From Ariolimax columbianus (taxonomy: Eukaryota > Mollusca > Gastropoda > Stylommatophora > Arionidae): DNA of 64,000 nucleotides. The notes beneath the pieces were generated by a model. It had not been told where the DNA came from. It searched no databases and saw nothing but the letters and a program-made list of their open reading frames with translations. The stretch spans positions 80,430,941 to 80,494,940 of the forward strand of contig JAVGWX010000004.1 in the NCBI GenBank assembly GCA_036924085.1, written 5' to 3'. The translations under genes and the position numbers were made by a program. Shown one piece after another: positions 55,170 to 64,000 of the stretch. The number at the start of each line of letters is the position of its first letter. The stretch's first letter is position 1.

Positions 55170-56050
55170 GATTGTGCTGTCATTAGGTGTAACTTCCTGA
55201 GAGTATCAGAGATACCCTTGATCCACCAACGTCCAGGTCTGCACCTTGCTAGTGGACTGGAGACCTGCATATGATATGCTCTTGCTGCAGGCTGGTCATA
55301 ATACATTCTGATTAAATGACCAAACCATTTGATTCTTTATGCTTCAATGTAGTTACTAACTGAGTTTGTCTCCATTATCTGCCAAAGTGTGGTTTTGCGG
55401 ATTCGGTCATGAATCGTCTTTACGGCTGCACTTCTTACACAGTGCATCTCACAGCTCTGGATCTTACTCTTATGTGATTCTAGTAAAGACCAAGACTGAC
55501 ATTAGTAATACAATGTACAAATAAATAGTGCATTTATGAGCCCCCTCTTAGTTGAAAGAAGCACTCTAGTGTGTTTTAAAATCAGTGCAATTTGATAGTT
55601 GACACTATTCGCCTTCTGAATTCTATGTGCAATCTCTCTGTCCACTCTGTCGTCATTGATGAACATACTGCCTAGGTATTTGAACTCCCGTACTTGATTG
55701 ATATAAATGTCACTGATGTGGGAACTTCTCTGCACTTGTTCACGTGAAGTCAACTAGTCTCTGTCTTGCCTGTGTTGATCTTCATGTCATATTCGTTACA
55801 AGCCAAATGAAGAAAGTTCTGGTGGTGTTGTAGGTCTTCTCCATTTTGGTAAAAATAGACCTGATCATCAGCAAACAACAGTTCATTTAGGCACTGTTCA
55901 TGAGGGTTAGCCAACTGTGTAATTTATCCATATAAATTGTGAACAGAAGCAGAGAAAGAACACACCCCTGTCTCACACCACTCAGCACTGGAAACAAATT
56001 TGCCAGAGTTGGATCCATGCTATGCTAAATGGGGTCAAGAAGAAAGAAGA
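55170..56050 (-). pseudogene. RTE-like RT fragment
   Basis: Minus strand order: a degraded RT end with LLFADDQ-like residues (about 55870-55905), INTGKTE, then VREFKYLGSMFINDDRVD, REIAHRIQKANSVNYQIA, IQSCEMHCVRSAA, IKWFGHLIRMYYDQPAARAY. Several frames are used. It is a different subfamily from the one at 54585. Confidence 0.82.
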
Positions 56051-56339
56051 AGACATTATAAATGAAAAAAATCAGTGTTCGAGTCACGACACCTAATCTG
56101 GAATCAATCAATCAAACGTGTCATAAGTTAGTTGTTCGGTTGTAACATACACAAAATTTGGAGTATACATACGAGTCAAAAAATTCTTTATGTAGGTTAA
56201 GTTTGGCCCCTGGATTAATTGTTGGATAGGTTGGTTGTTTATTGATCCACCGGTCTATTGGCTACTACCCTTTGTCCCAATATCATATAGTGGTATCTGC
56301 AGGTGTTTGTAAGCTGTTGTTTAGTTCCGTATAAAGGGT

Positions 56340-56650
56340 TCTATTAGTCTGGTCTCAGAGGAAGAAGCTCTTTTCTAACACCTGCAAGCGCATGACATTC
56401 AAAAAGATGATGTTCAACAGTTTCATAGGAATGTGTGCACAGCCGGCACTCTGGAGTATGATCTGGTTGAATTCTGTTCAATTGACTGTTAAGTTCTATG
56501 TGTTGAGTGTGATGTCGGAAAATGGTGCTGTGGTCTCTCCTTTTTAGGAGGTTGATGTTGTCTGTGAAATTTGGAATGGTCATGTGTTTGCAGATTTCTC
56601 TCCCAGTATTTCCCATTGCCCATCTATTCAGCCAGGCCTCTTTGTTCACA
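56340..56650 (-). pseudogene. retroelement C-terminal knuckle fragment
   Basis: 101 codons on the minus strand: [60 protein letters not shown]. RNase H-distal region with a C-C-H-C knuckle as in I-group or Jockey-like elements, a family different from element A. It lies just past the MADD donor at 56749. Confidence 0.75.
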
Positions 56651-56749
56651 GTCTTCAGTAGTTGTTCGACTGTCTGTAGGGTTGTTGGTATGGATTGTTG
56701 GATTAATTGTTAGACCACTATGTTTTAAAACCATCAAAGGTTGTCTCAC

Positions 56750-56881
56750 CTGTTCAGCTGATGCCATGCAGGTAGGCAGCAGTGGAATGATAGGAAACAT
56801 GTATTCCAGTGGATAAAGCATAGAGACAAAGGCCATGATGGACATCGATAGGGCATTGTAATCTCTGGACTGTAGAATCAC
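56750..56881 (-). CDS. MADD: MADD exon, cDENN core
   Basis: 44 codons, phase 0 to 0, acceptor ttgccag, donor gtgaga. It encodes [14 protein letters not shown] then [21 protein letters not shown] in two adjoining blocks. This is the most strongly conserved part of the DENN exchange domain and is nearly identical to vertebrate MADD. A retroelement zinc-knuckle fragment on the same strand ends about 100 bp past the donor. Confidence 0.97.
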
Positions 56882-56889
56882 CTGGCAAA

Positions 56890-58420
56890 TACAAATAACA
56901 TTTTACAATTTGTATAAGAATAAATGAGATATATAATGGAATGGACAATGACGTAGCAAATATTCAGGTAATGACTTAAATATCAATCGATCAAAACTTT
57001 TCAGCCTTCTTTGAAAATGTCTTGAATAAATCATATTTTTGAATTTTTTTGTGACTTTAAAATTCTATAGGAAGATATAGCCAGCCCTCCTTAACTCATT
57101 CACTTCCAAATAGTTTTGACCTCTGGATGAAATTTATTTCTTATGTAAAACTCAAACACAGTATCACTTAGTTGTGAAAAATTTATCTTCAATAAAAGTT
57201 CCCTGAAATAGCCCATATTATATACCAAACTGTTCACAATTGCAGCCAGAATTCCAGAATTCAATGAAATACACATGTTTTATAAATGGAGGTAAACATT
57301 TGTGTATGAGGGATTATAGTTGCATAATCGTTTTTATTTTTTTTAAACTATGAAAACAATTGTTTCCCTCATCAATCCATTAATCAGCTCTTAACCAATA
57401 TACGAATAACGTAATGACTGTCTATTGACGGTAATGAACAAGGAAAGATGTTCTGAAAGTTTCTCCTAATTGGGTGCAGTTGTTTTCACAGTAATCATAT
57501 TTTACTGAAGGTACGTGAAGTTGAAAACATGCTCCAATCAACATCAGCATGAGTGTTTTTCTTTACGCATTGCGAGAAAGAATATTCCTGCTTTATTCAA
57601 TATATATGTTTACACATTTATTTTATACACACTAGATTTGGCTGTCCAGGATCTTGAACCTTTACTGACTTGGCAACTGTTACTACCATTGCTTGAGACA
57701 AAAGAGGGCACCGCCCCATCATCAGTAGATTGAGATTTAAATATCGTTATCAGAACGATCGATATCTTCATCATTACCGTTAGCAATAATATAATCTAAT
57801 CATTACCAAGCATGTACTGTAAAAACTCTATTTGGTCAGACTGAAGGGGCATGTGCTAGATTCAAGGCTACCCTCAGAAACAAAAAATGTGGTTTTTCAG
57901 TGAGATAATAAACATTTCTTTCAATGAAACACACACTAACTCTTCCGGAAATGAAAAGACAAAATCTGGACTTCCGCCAACAATCAAAATAATCATTTAA
58001 GAGAACTAGGAATGGGAAAATATGTCAGTTTGTGAACATAGTCGCAAAAGCCGATATATCAGCTCCTAGGTTTTCTATAAAATTCTGGAAGCCTATGTAT
58101 CAGCTTGTGGGAGTGAATGAGTTAAGTCCTCTCTTAGGACATGTTTGACAGGTTTACAATGTTACTATTCTTTGCTCCCCTTTCAGGACCTGGCAACATT
58201 CAGACAAATGACATACAACAAGGAAGAAAATCAATGAAACATCACTGCAAATGATAACAATTTGGAGACTTAAATAATTGTAATATCGTGGGAATTAAAA
58301 ATTATGCAAATATTGGAAAGAGATATTCACATCAGAAACAGAAGACAAGTTGTTTTCATATTGCTTGAGGATTTATGGAGTTCAAGAGCAATTACTTCTT
58401 GCAAAACATTGAAAATGTTC
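56890..58420. other. intronic, no gene seen
   Basis: AT-rich intron between two cDENN exons. No exon, array or recognised element. Confidence 0.5.
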
Positions 58421-58429
58421 AACTCCAAT

Positions 58430-58880
58430 ATCAGATCTGAATTATTAAATGGATAACTACAATATCAGATCTGGACTAATGTATGGCTAAAGTCTAATAT
58501 TTGATCTGCACTATTGTATGGCTAACTCCAATGTCAGATCTGCACTATTGTATAGCTAACTCTAATGTCAGATCTGCACTATTGTTTGGATAACTCCAAT
58601 ATCAGATTTGCACTATTGTATGGCTAACTCCATTGACAGATCTGCACTATTGTATGGCTAACTCTAATGTCAGATCTGCACTATTGTATGGCTACTCCAA
58701 TATCAGATTTGCACTATTGTTTGGCTAACTCCATTGACAGATCTGCACTATTGTATGGCTAACTCTAATGTCAGATCTGCACTATTGTATGGCTACTCCA
58801 ATATCAGATCAATACTATTGTATGGCTAACTCTTATGTCAGTCTGCACTATTTTTTGGATAACTCCAGTGTCAGATCTGT
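58430..58880. repeat. 34-36 bp minisatellite, about 13 units
   Basis: Unit tcagatctgcactattgtat, ggctaactccaatg. Moderately diverged. It ends about 40 bp from the donor of the MADD exon 58924-59082. Confidence 0.95.
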
Positions 58881-58923
58881 ACTACTGTACTATGACAAAG
58901 ACCTTCAACTCATAGACAATTAC

Positions 58924-59082
58924 CTTGTGTTCCAATATAATGGCAGTGAGAACTTTGAGGCAGGTTTCAGCGCCTAGCAGTTCCAGGGGCAGATGTAGGG
59001 GAAAATCAACCAGGCTGAATCGAGTGTTGTCAGGCAGGGCAAACAACAGAGGCTGCTGAAGTTCTCTAGGCAATATATGGAC
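58924..59082 (-). CDS. MADD: MADD exon, start of cDENN
   Basis: 53 codons, phase 0 to 0. The acceptor is ctctttag and the donor is gtaatt. It begins [10 protein letters not shown] and holds [16 protein letters not shown] and ends in LEHK, the segment just before the most conserved cDENN core in MADD. It is the most 5' exon found. Two unrelated minisatellites press against it, one ending about 40 bp beyond the donor and the other running into the acceptor region. Confidence 0.95.
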
Positions 59083-59087
59083 CTAAA

Positions 59088-59995
59088 GAGGAAATCAATA
59101 GTTCCCTGGTAACACATGGATGAGCTAGAAATCAATAGTTCCCTGGTAACACATGGATGAGCTATAAAACAATAGTTTTCTAGTAACACATGGGCTTAAG
59201 CTAGAAATCAATAGTTCCCTGGTAACACATAGAGAGCAAGAAATCAATAGTTCCTGGTAACACATGGGCATAAGCTAGAAATCAATAGTTCCCTGATAAC
59301 ACATAGGCATGAGTTAGAAATCAATAGTTCCCTGGTAACACATGTAGAGCTAGAAATCAATAGTTCCCTAGTAACACATAGGCTTGAGCTAGAAATCAAT
59401 AGTTCCCTGGTAACACATGGAGAGCTAGAAATCAATAGTTCCCTAGTAACACATAGGCTTGAGCTAGAAATCAATAGTTCCCTGGTAACACATGTAGAGC
59501 TAGAAATCAATAGTTCCCTAGTAACACATAGGCTTGAGCTAGAAATCAATAGTTCCCTGGTAACACATGTAGAGCTAGAAATCAATAGTTCCCTGGTAAT
59601 ATGTGGAGAGTGAGAAATCAATAGTTCCCTGGTAACACATGGAGAGTTAGAAATCAATAGTTCCCTGGTAACACATGGAGAGTTAGAAATCAATAGTTCC
59701 CTGGTAACACATGGAGAGCTAGAAATCAATAGTTCCCTAGTAACACATAGGCTTGAGCTAGAAATCAATAGTTCCCTGGTAACACATGGAGAGCTAGAAA
59801 TCAATAGTTCACTGGTAATATGTGGAGAGTGAGAAATCAATAGTTCCCTGGTAACACATGGAGAGTTAGAAATCAATAGTTCCCTGGTAACACATGGAGA
59901 GTTAGAAATCAATAGTTCCCTGGTAACACATAGAGAGTTAGAAATCAATAGTTCCCTGGTAACACATAGAGAGTTAGAAATCAATAGTTGCCTGG

Positions 59996-60034
<39 letters not shown>

Positions 60035-60150
60035 GCAAGAAATCAATAGTTGCCTGGCAATACATGGAGAGCAAGAAATCAATAGCTCCCTGGTTACACA
60101 TGAACTTAGTAAGAAATCAATAGTTGCCTGGTAATATATGTACTTGTGAA
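59088..60150. repeat. 36-bp minisatellite reaching a MADD acceptor
   Basis: Unit ctggtaacacatggagagct, agaaatcaatagttcc, about 28 units, with patches of variants (cataggcttgagctag, tgtggagagtgag). Some units near 60000 have gained TA repeats (59999-60030). On the minus strand each unit reads ...ctattgatttctag. The last one reads ctattgatttcctctttag, which is the MADD acceptor at 59083. Confidence 0.96.
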
Positions 60151-60329
60151 AGGAAACATGTGGATTAAGCCAAAGTGATGTGAAGATATAATTACAAATT
60201 CCAAGGTGATCCAATAGCTAAAGGCATATATGATTTAATTCTATATAAGAATGGTAGAACCAATGGACAGACAGTCTACTGGGCCTGCATTGTATAAAGT
60301 TATGACACACCCAAACAAAAATGACAACA

Positions 60330-60560
60330 TCGATAAACTGCAAAGCAAGGTCAGAGCGTAATCTTCCAACTTAGGACAGAACACATCAGAATTAACAAAT
60401 ACATAAACATGTTAGACTCTGCACTGAACTTAACAGTCGCAACTGGACCCAGCAATATGAGACAGTGCAACATGTGCTGCTCACTTGCCCAGCACTCGTC
60501 ATAGACAGAAAGGTTATTGCCTGGAACCCAATTAATCACTAATATGTTACACAGCTTCAC
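60330..60560 (+). pseudogene. I-group-like C-terminal fragment
   Basis: Reads GQSVIFQLRTEHIRINKYIN, then MRQCNMCCSLAQ in another frame. The FxLRTxHxRxN pattern parallels FRLRTGHNRLR of element A. Strongly decayed. Confidence 0.55.
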
Positions 60561-60644
60561 TCACCAGCTACAAAACACCTACAAGTTCTTCAACTTAGTA
60601 TCAACTGTGAAAGAGCGAACGGTAGACCTAGTAAATCATCAACA

Positions 60645-61000
60645 GGGGAGGAAGAATACTGTCCAGTCAGGCAAAACGTACTGATCAGACATGTTAGTCA
60701 AGGTCAAGCAAAATATACTGGCCAGGACCCCCATCTTGACTTCCCTGTAGTCCTCCCTGGAAACAGCTGTTATCATGGCAGTCTGGTTAACAAGGTGAGG
60801 GATCAATGTGACTGCTGTAGTAGTGAGTGACATGCAGATGAAGTCAAGCATAGCACAACAGCCTGGAGGACCCTGGTCCACCTTCATCAGCAAGGTTGGA
60901 AATGTGAGGAAAGCTACAACATCCCGCCACTAAACGTCCTTTTCAGGGTGCACAAAAAAAGTAATTCTACTCATTATAGGCATTCAACAACAACTATACA
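60645..61000 (-). repeat. interspersed repeat family P, reverse
   Basis: Reverse copy: gtcaggcaaaacgtactgat, ggaaacagctgttatcatgg, cagatgaagtcaagcatagc, ccaccttcatcagc, ctacaacatcccgccac, cattcaacaacaac. One of the fuller copies. Confidence 0.8.
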
Positions 61001-61308
61001 GTTCATTCAACTGAAAGCGGCACAGTTTATGTAATTAAAAAGACTTTAAAAGTTTGTATGTGATTGTCAGACCATGCAGAGCTTTTATTTAATGTAGAGT
61101 CCTTTCCTTTATGTTAATATTTACACCTTTAATAAATTCTTAAACTTACGGTTTTCTGAACGATTTTCTTACCTCGCCATCGCTGTCAAATCACGACTGA
61201 TAAAAATGTATGTTTCCCCGCGAAGGACAGATAGTCATCAGTTTATCGTGTTAAAATATCCAGGTTAATACTATAGAAATGACTGAACATACAGGTATTT
61301 CAATTTCT

Positions 61309-61655
61309 TCTTCTTCTTCTTCTTCGTACGCAGTCAGACAGTAACCATTATTTTCTTTTAAAAAGCAGCGGTCATCCTGAGGCTGTCGACACTGCCTTAG
61401 AGCTTGTCTAGTGTTGCCACTGGTGATGGCCACATCTGCTCTCTCTGATCCTCGTATGTCGGGCAGTTTTGCAGCAAATGCTCAGCGGTCATTTTCCCGG
61501 TACTACACGGGCATTCGTCGGTGCCACCTATCTTCAATTTGTTGAATAGGTGGTACCTCAGTCTATTGTGGCCAGTGCGAAGTCTGAAGACAACGACCTG
61601 CTCTCTTCTATTCAACTGGTAATAGACATCGTTTTTGGTGTAGCCAGTATGTTCA
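61309..61655 (-). mobile_element. 5'-truncated copy of element A family
   Basis: Starts with TTC repeats, then cgtacgcagtcagacagtaa. Encodes NRREQVVVFRLRTGHNRLR and CPCSTGKMTAEHLLQNC on the minus strand. Corresponds to about 5320-5665 of element A. The knuckle has CPCSTG for CPCGTG. Confidence 0.9.
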
Positions 61656-61739
61656 GTTTGTATTTGAATTTAAAATACTGAACATCTACCCGCTCAGGTT
61701 TCAACTGTGAATATGGCTTGTTGGATTATTAAAGTGAAT

Positions 61740-62160
61740 TTTGAAGCGATTTATTCTCTTTTCCACTCAAATTTAAAGATTGAAGATTATTCCATTATTG
61801 AGGGTGATGAAGTTTGGATGTTGCAACAAATTTTTTTTAGGATTACTTTGTTTATGTAGATACAATAAATATGTTTGTAATGTAAAATAACAAATATGCC
61901 ACTCTTGTGAAAATACACTTTCAGTGTTCTGTGGCTATTTCAAAAATGGACTGACCATAGGCTGAAAAAGGTGAGTCTAAATGTTTGTGCTGTTTTTCAA
62001 CCTTTTCGCCTTCATGTTTTTGTATACCAAAAATTTTTTGAAAGTCACAGGCTCTCAAAGTCAACAATCATAGTAAAATGTGACGTGCTGAAAAATAATC
62101 AAGCTGCAGAGGAAATTGCATCAATTTTTAATGTGGTGTGTTAAAGGTTGTTAAGTTTGA
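61740..62160 (+). repeat. interspersed repeat family Q
   Basis: ttattccattattgagggtg, tttgtttatgtagatacaat, aaatatgccactc, caagctgcagaggaaattgc. Longest of the three copies. No intact ORF. Confidence 0.65.
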
Positions 62161-63195
62161 AAGTGCTGAGAAATTACTAATTTTTTTACCAGGCCAGTGA
62201 TCATCACATCTGGGTTACACATGGATAATTAATATGCATCCAATTTAGACTGATTGGGACTAAGAGAATGAGAATGTGGTAATGGTATTAATTGGATAAT
62301 GCAAAAGTAACAAATACATGTGGTGAGTAAAAAGAATACAGATTGAGTGATATTTCCAACGTCACATTTATGACAATTTACATTCGAATATATGCTGACC
62401 CAGCTGTAAATGGGTACCTGGCTGACAGCTATGGAAAGAAAAAGGCAGCAAGGAAGGGAACTGGCTACCTCACCTCAGAAAGCTGTGGCTCAGTACAATG
62501 AAGGCTCTAAAACTTCACCTCTGATGGCATTGTCTGATATGTCACTATCTTTTATTAATTTTAATTTTGAATACTTCATGTCACAGATAATTTAACCATT
62601 TTCAGCTCCTAGGCGCCGAAAACCTAAAATTATCACCCACTATGGCGAAAACCAGCCTCTGAAACACGCATTTGTGTTTCATGATTTAGTTTGTGCATTT
62701 TCATGTTTTTTTGTATGGCTCTACATGATGGTAGCATATGTGCATATGCAAATGATATTTGACTGTAAGCATATTTCTGATAGGTAGATATTTACAAAAG
62801 TTACAATCTTTGAAAGTTGGATCAAATATTGGGAGGACATTTGGGCTTCAAGACCAGAGAAATGATTTATTTTATTATTAGTCCAATAATCATACATCGG
62901 GATTACACATGGATATTCACCAAACGTCCAATTCAGACTTTGACTGAGGCATATAATTGGAGTGGCATGAGTAAAATGAGTAAAGGAATTGACAGGTATA
63001 TCAGTGGTGAGCACCAAAATATTTTTTCTTTATCGTTAATGCCATTTAACGCTTCATTCTAATATATAATCTTTATTATGAATGCTTCATGCTACATATA
63101 GTTTAATTATGTGTCATACGATTTTTAGATCGTAATTTTAGCTCAGTTTGTTCAATATTAAAGAATATACAGTTCATGATTTTGTTGATTTTTTT
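62161..63195. other. intronic or upstream sequence, little recognised
   Basis: 62395-62510 resembles the body of the CTTTA-tailed SINE (agctgtaaatgggtacctgg). The rest is AT-rich, with two diverged copies of cacatctgggttacacatgg and acatcgggattacacatgga (62206, 62895) suggesting an old duplication. Confidence 0.4.
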
Positions 63196-63199
63196 TTTT

Positions 63200-63447
63200 T
63201 TTTTGCATTTGCATTTGCCTTATTTTATTTCCCAAGGTGGTATGCGTTGCACTGTGGTTTTTATTTTGCACCGGTCAGCCCAGTGCATCCGACTTCAGCA
63301 TGCATTTTATATAAGGGTCTGCTTCCTCCTACATTTTCTAAGGGTTTGCTTCCTCGGGGTAACGGCCGGTGCTGTGATGGGGATCGAACCCAGCACCTTC
63401 AGATTGTGAGCTGTGCCACTTCACCACTAGCCCACCCCATCCCCTTC
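63200..63447 (-). mobile_element. SINE family T
   Basis: Reverse strand full copy: A-box end gggtgggctagtggtgaagt, B box gggttcgatcccca, ctaggaagc-side tcctacattttctaagggtt, core tgcatccgacttcagcatgc, next to a T run at 63186-63202. Confidence 0.9.
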
Positions 63448-63469
63448 AGTTCATGATGATAATGACTGT

Positions 63470-63870
63470 GACTCGTAGGACCAATCCGAGCAGTGATGCA
63501 TCTTCCACTATTTGTGCAAAGAAATTCAGACCGTTTGCGGCATCGCATAGTGTGGCATGTCTTCTCAAAACGCTGAGTCCTAAGCCTATACACTATCAGT
63601 ATTTCCTTTGTCTGTATTCCATGCTTGATCCGTCCCCTCCATGTAAAAATGATCCATGGTGTCCTGTTCCCATATTCCAAATCGATGCCTGCATCATTCA
63701 TATCCCATCTGCATACATCCTTATACCGAAAAAGTGGACGGCCTCGAGGCCTTTTTCCTAACTGTAATTCCCCATAGAGAAGAATTTTTGGTATTCTGCA
63801 GTCATCCATCCTCCATGTGTGTCCCAGCCATCGGAGCCTTCGAAGACTACGCATAGAAACGATCATAATT
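63470..63870 (-). pseudogene. non-LTR retrotransposon C-terminal fragment
   Basis: Open minus frame with LRRLRWLGHTWRMDD, then RIPKILLYGELQLGKRPRG, RPLFRYKDVCRWDM, GIDLEYGN, and a terminal CRKRSEFLCTNSGR segment. This LRWxGHxxRMDDxRIPKxLLYGEL block is common at the end of some animal LINE polyproteins. No stop inside. It runs to the window's right edge region. Confidence 0.8.
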
Positions 63871-64000
63871 TGTTTGTTTTTTTGGCGTTGCTTTAAGAAG
63901 TATACATTTTATTAGATATTAATATAACTTATTGGCTAACGGAAATAAATAGCATAATTAGTATGGCCACTAAGACAAGACGAAATGCTGCGAAGAAAGG

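Larger units (their letters stand above)
6931..59082 (-). other. MADD: MADD (Rab3 GEF, DENN-domain protein) gene, internal part
   Basis: MADD/Rab3GEP activates Rab3 and Rab27 on secretory and synaptic vesicles by catalysing GDP release through its tripartite DENN module. Fifteen minus-strand exons were placed by eye, and all 14 junctions agree in phase (total 2289 nt, 763 codons). Conserved strings include [41 protein letters not shown] and IGDKPKWYAQQLQP. The uDENN exons (beyond 64000) and the C-terminal exons (below 1, or unseen) are missing. Introns are long and filled with repeats. The family call is very secure. The linker exons (23954-27150, 20200-20308, 13144-13212) rest mainly on phase and splice sites, and small exons may have been missed between them. 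Confidence 0.95.

Noticed and set aside
59244..60101. 285-codon minus-strand ORF rich in CVTRELLIS repeats
   Set aside because: Product of the 36-bp minisatellite in a MADD intron; includes TA microsatellite codons.
61150..61215. Possible small MADD exon with donor gtaaga near 61177
   Set aside because: Phase does not fit the next exon (which needs phase 0) and the residues match no uDENN segment.

Overview
The window is eukaryotic, intron-rich and packed with repeats. It is most likely from a mollusc, with a gastropod suspected. The mollusc call rests on the general look of an 18S V4 segment and on the repeat families, so it is moderately confident; that the host is an animal is certain. 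The only host gene I can support is MADD (the DENN-domain Rab3 GDP/GTP exchange factor, Rab3GEP), which runs on the minus strand across most of the window. I placed fifteen exons between 59082 and 6931. Each has an AG acceptor and a GT donor, and every adjacent pair agrees in reading phase, giving 763 codons without a stop. The exons cover the cDENN core, the dDENN part, an acidic/serine-rich linker and a conserved block after it. The 5' (uDENN) and 3' ends lie outside the window.

Everything else is intronic: minisatellites, tRNA-derived SINEs, broken non-LTR retrotransposons (RTE-like, CR1-like and I-group-like) and decayed mariner pieces. From left to right: a 47-bp satellite split by a long retrotransposon (816-5665) and a SINE; a 45-bp array at 9.5-10.3 kb; a 3.5-kb array of 26-bp units at 15.3-18.8 kb that appears to have grown out of a mariner transposase remnant; further arrays at 21.8, 23.4, 26.4, 30.4, 37.1, 39.9, 41.6, 53.1, 58.4 and 59.1 kb; and nested retroelements around 31-35, 44-46, 48-52 and 54-56 kb.

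The most unusual content is a retrotransposon family whose 5' leader is made of ribosomal RNA sequence. The element at 816-5665 has one long open frame (endonuclease, reverse transcriptase, RNase H, zinc knuckle) behind about 400 nt that match the 3' end of 28S rRNA. A second, non-autonomous element (50731-52033) carries the same leader, preceded by two 164-bp tandem monomers, each a fusion of a short 18S segment to a 28S segment. It then passes straight to the family's GAA-repeat tail. A third copy (48747-50730) joins about 820 nt of 18S to 28S through the same 18S/28S junction and then to the RNase H end of the element. Truncated relatives lie at 7955 and 11775. Together they suggest an rRNA-headed LINE with an rRNA-headed non-autonomous partner. 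I know of U6-L1 chimeras, R2 elements in 28S and 28S-derived SINEs, but not of a LINE with tandem 18S-28S leader monomers.

Other points of note: a SINE that shares its 3' tail with a CR1-like LINE; a short core shared by several otherwise different elements; minisatellites running up to MADD splice sites, one of which includes the sequence next to the acceptor; and a CR1-like RT fragment lying in frame just past a MADD donor. All similarity statements were made by eye.
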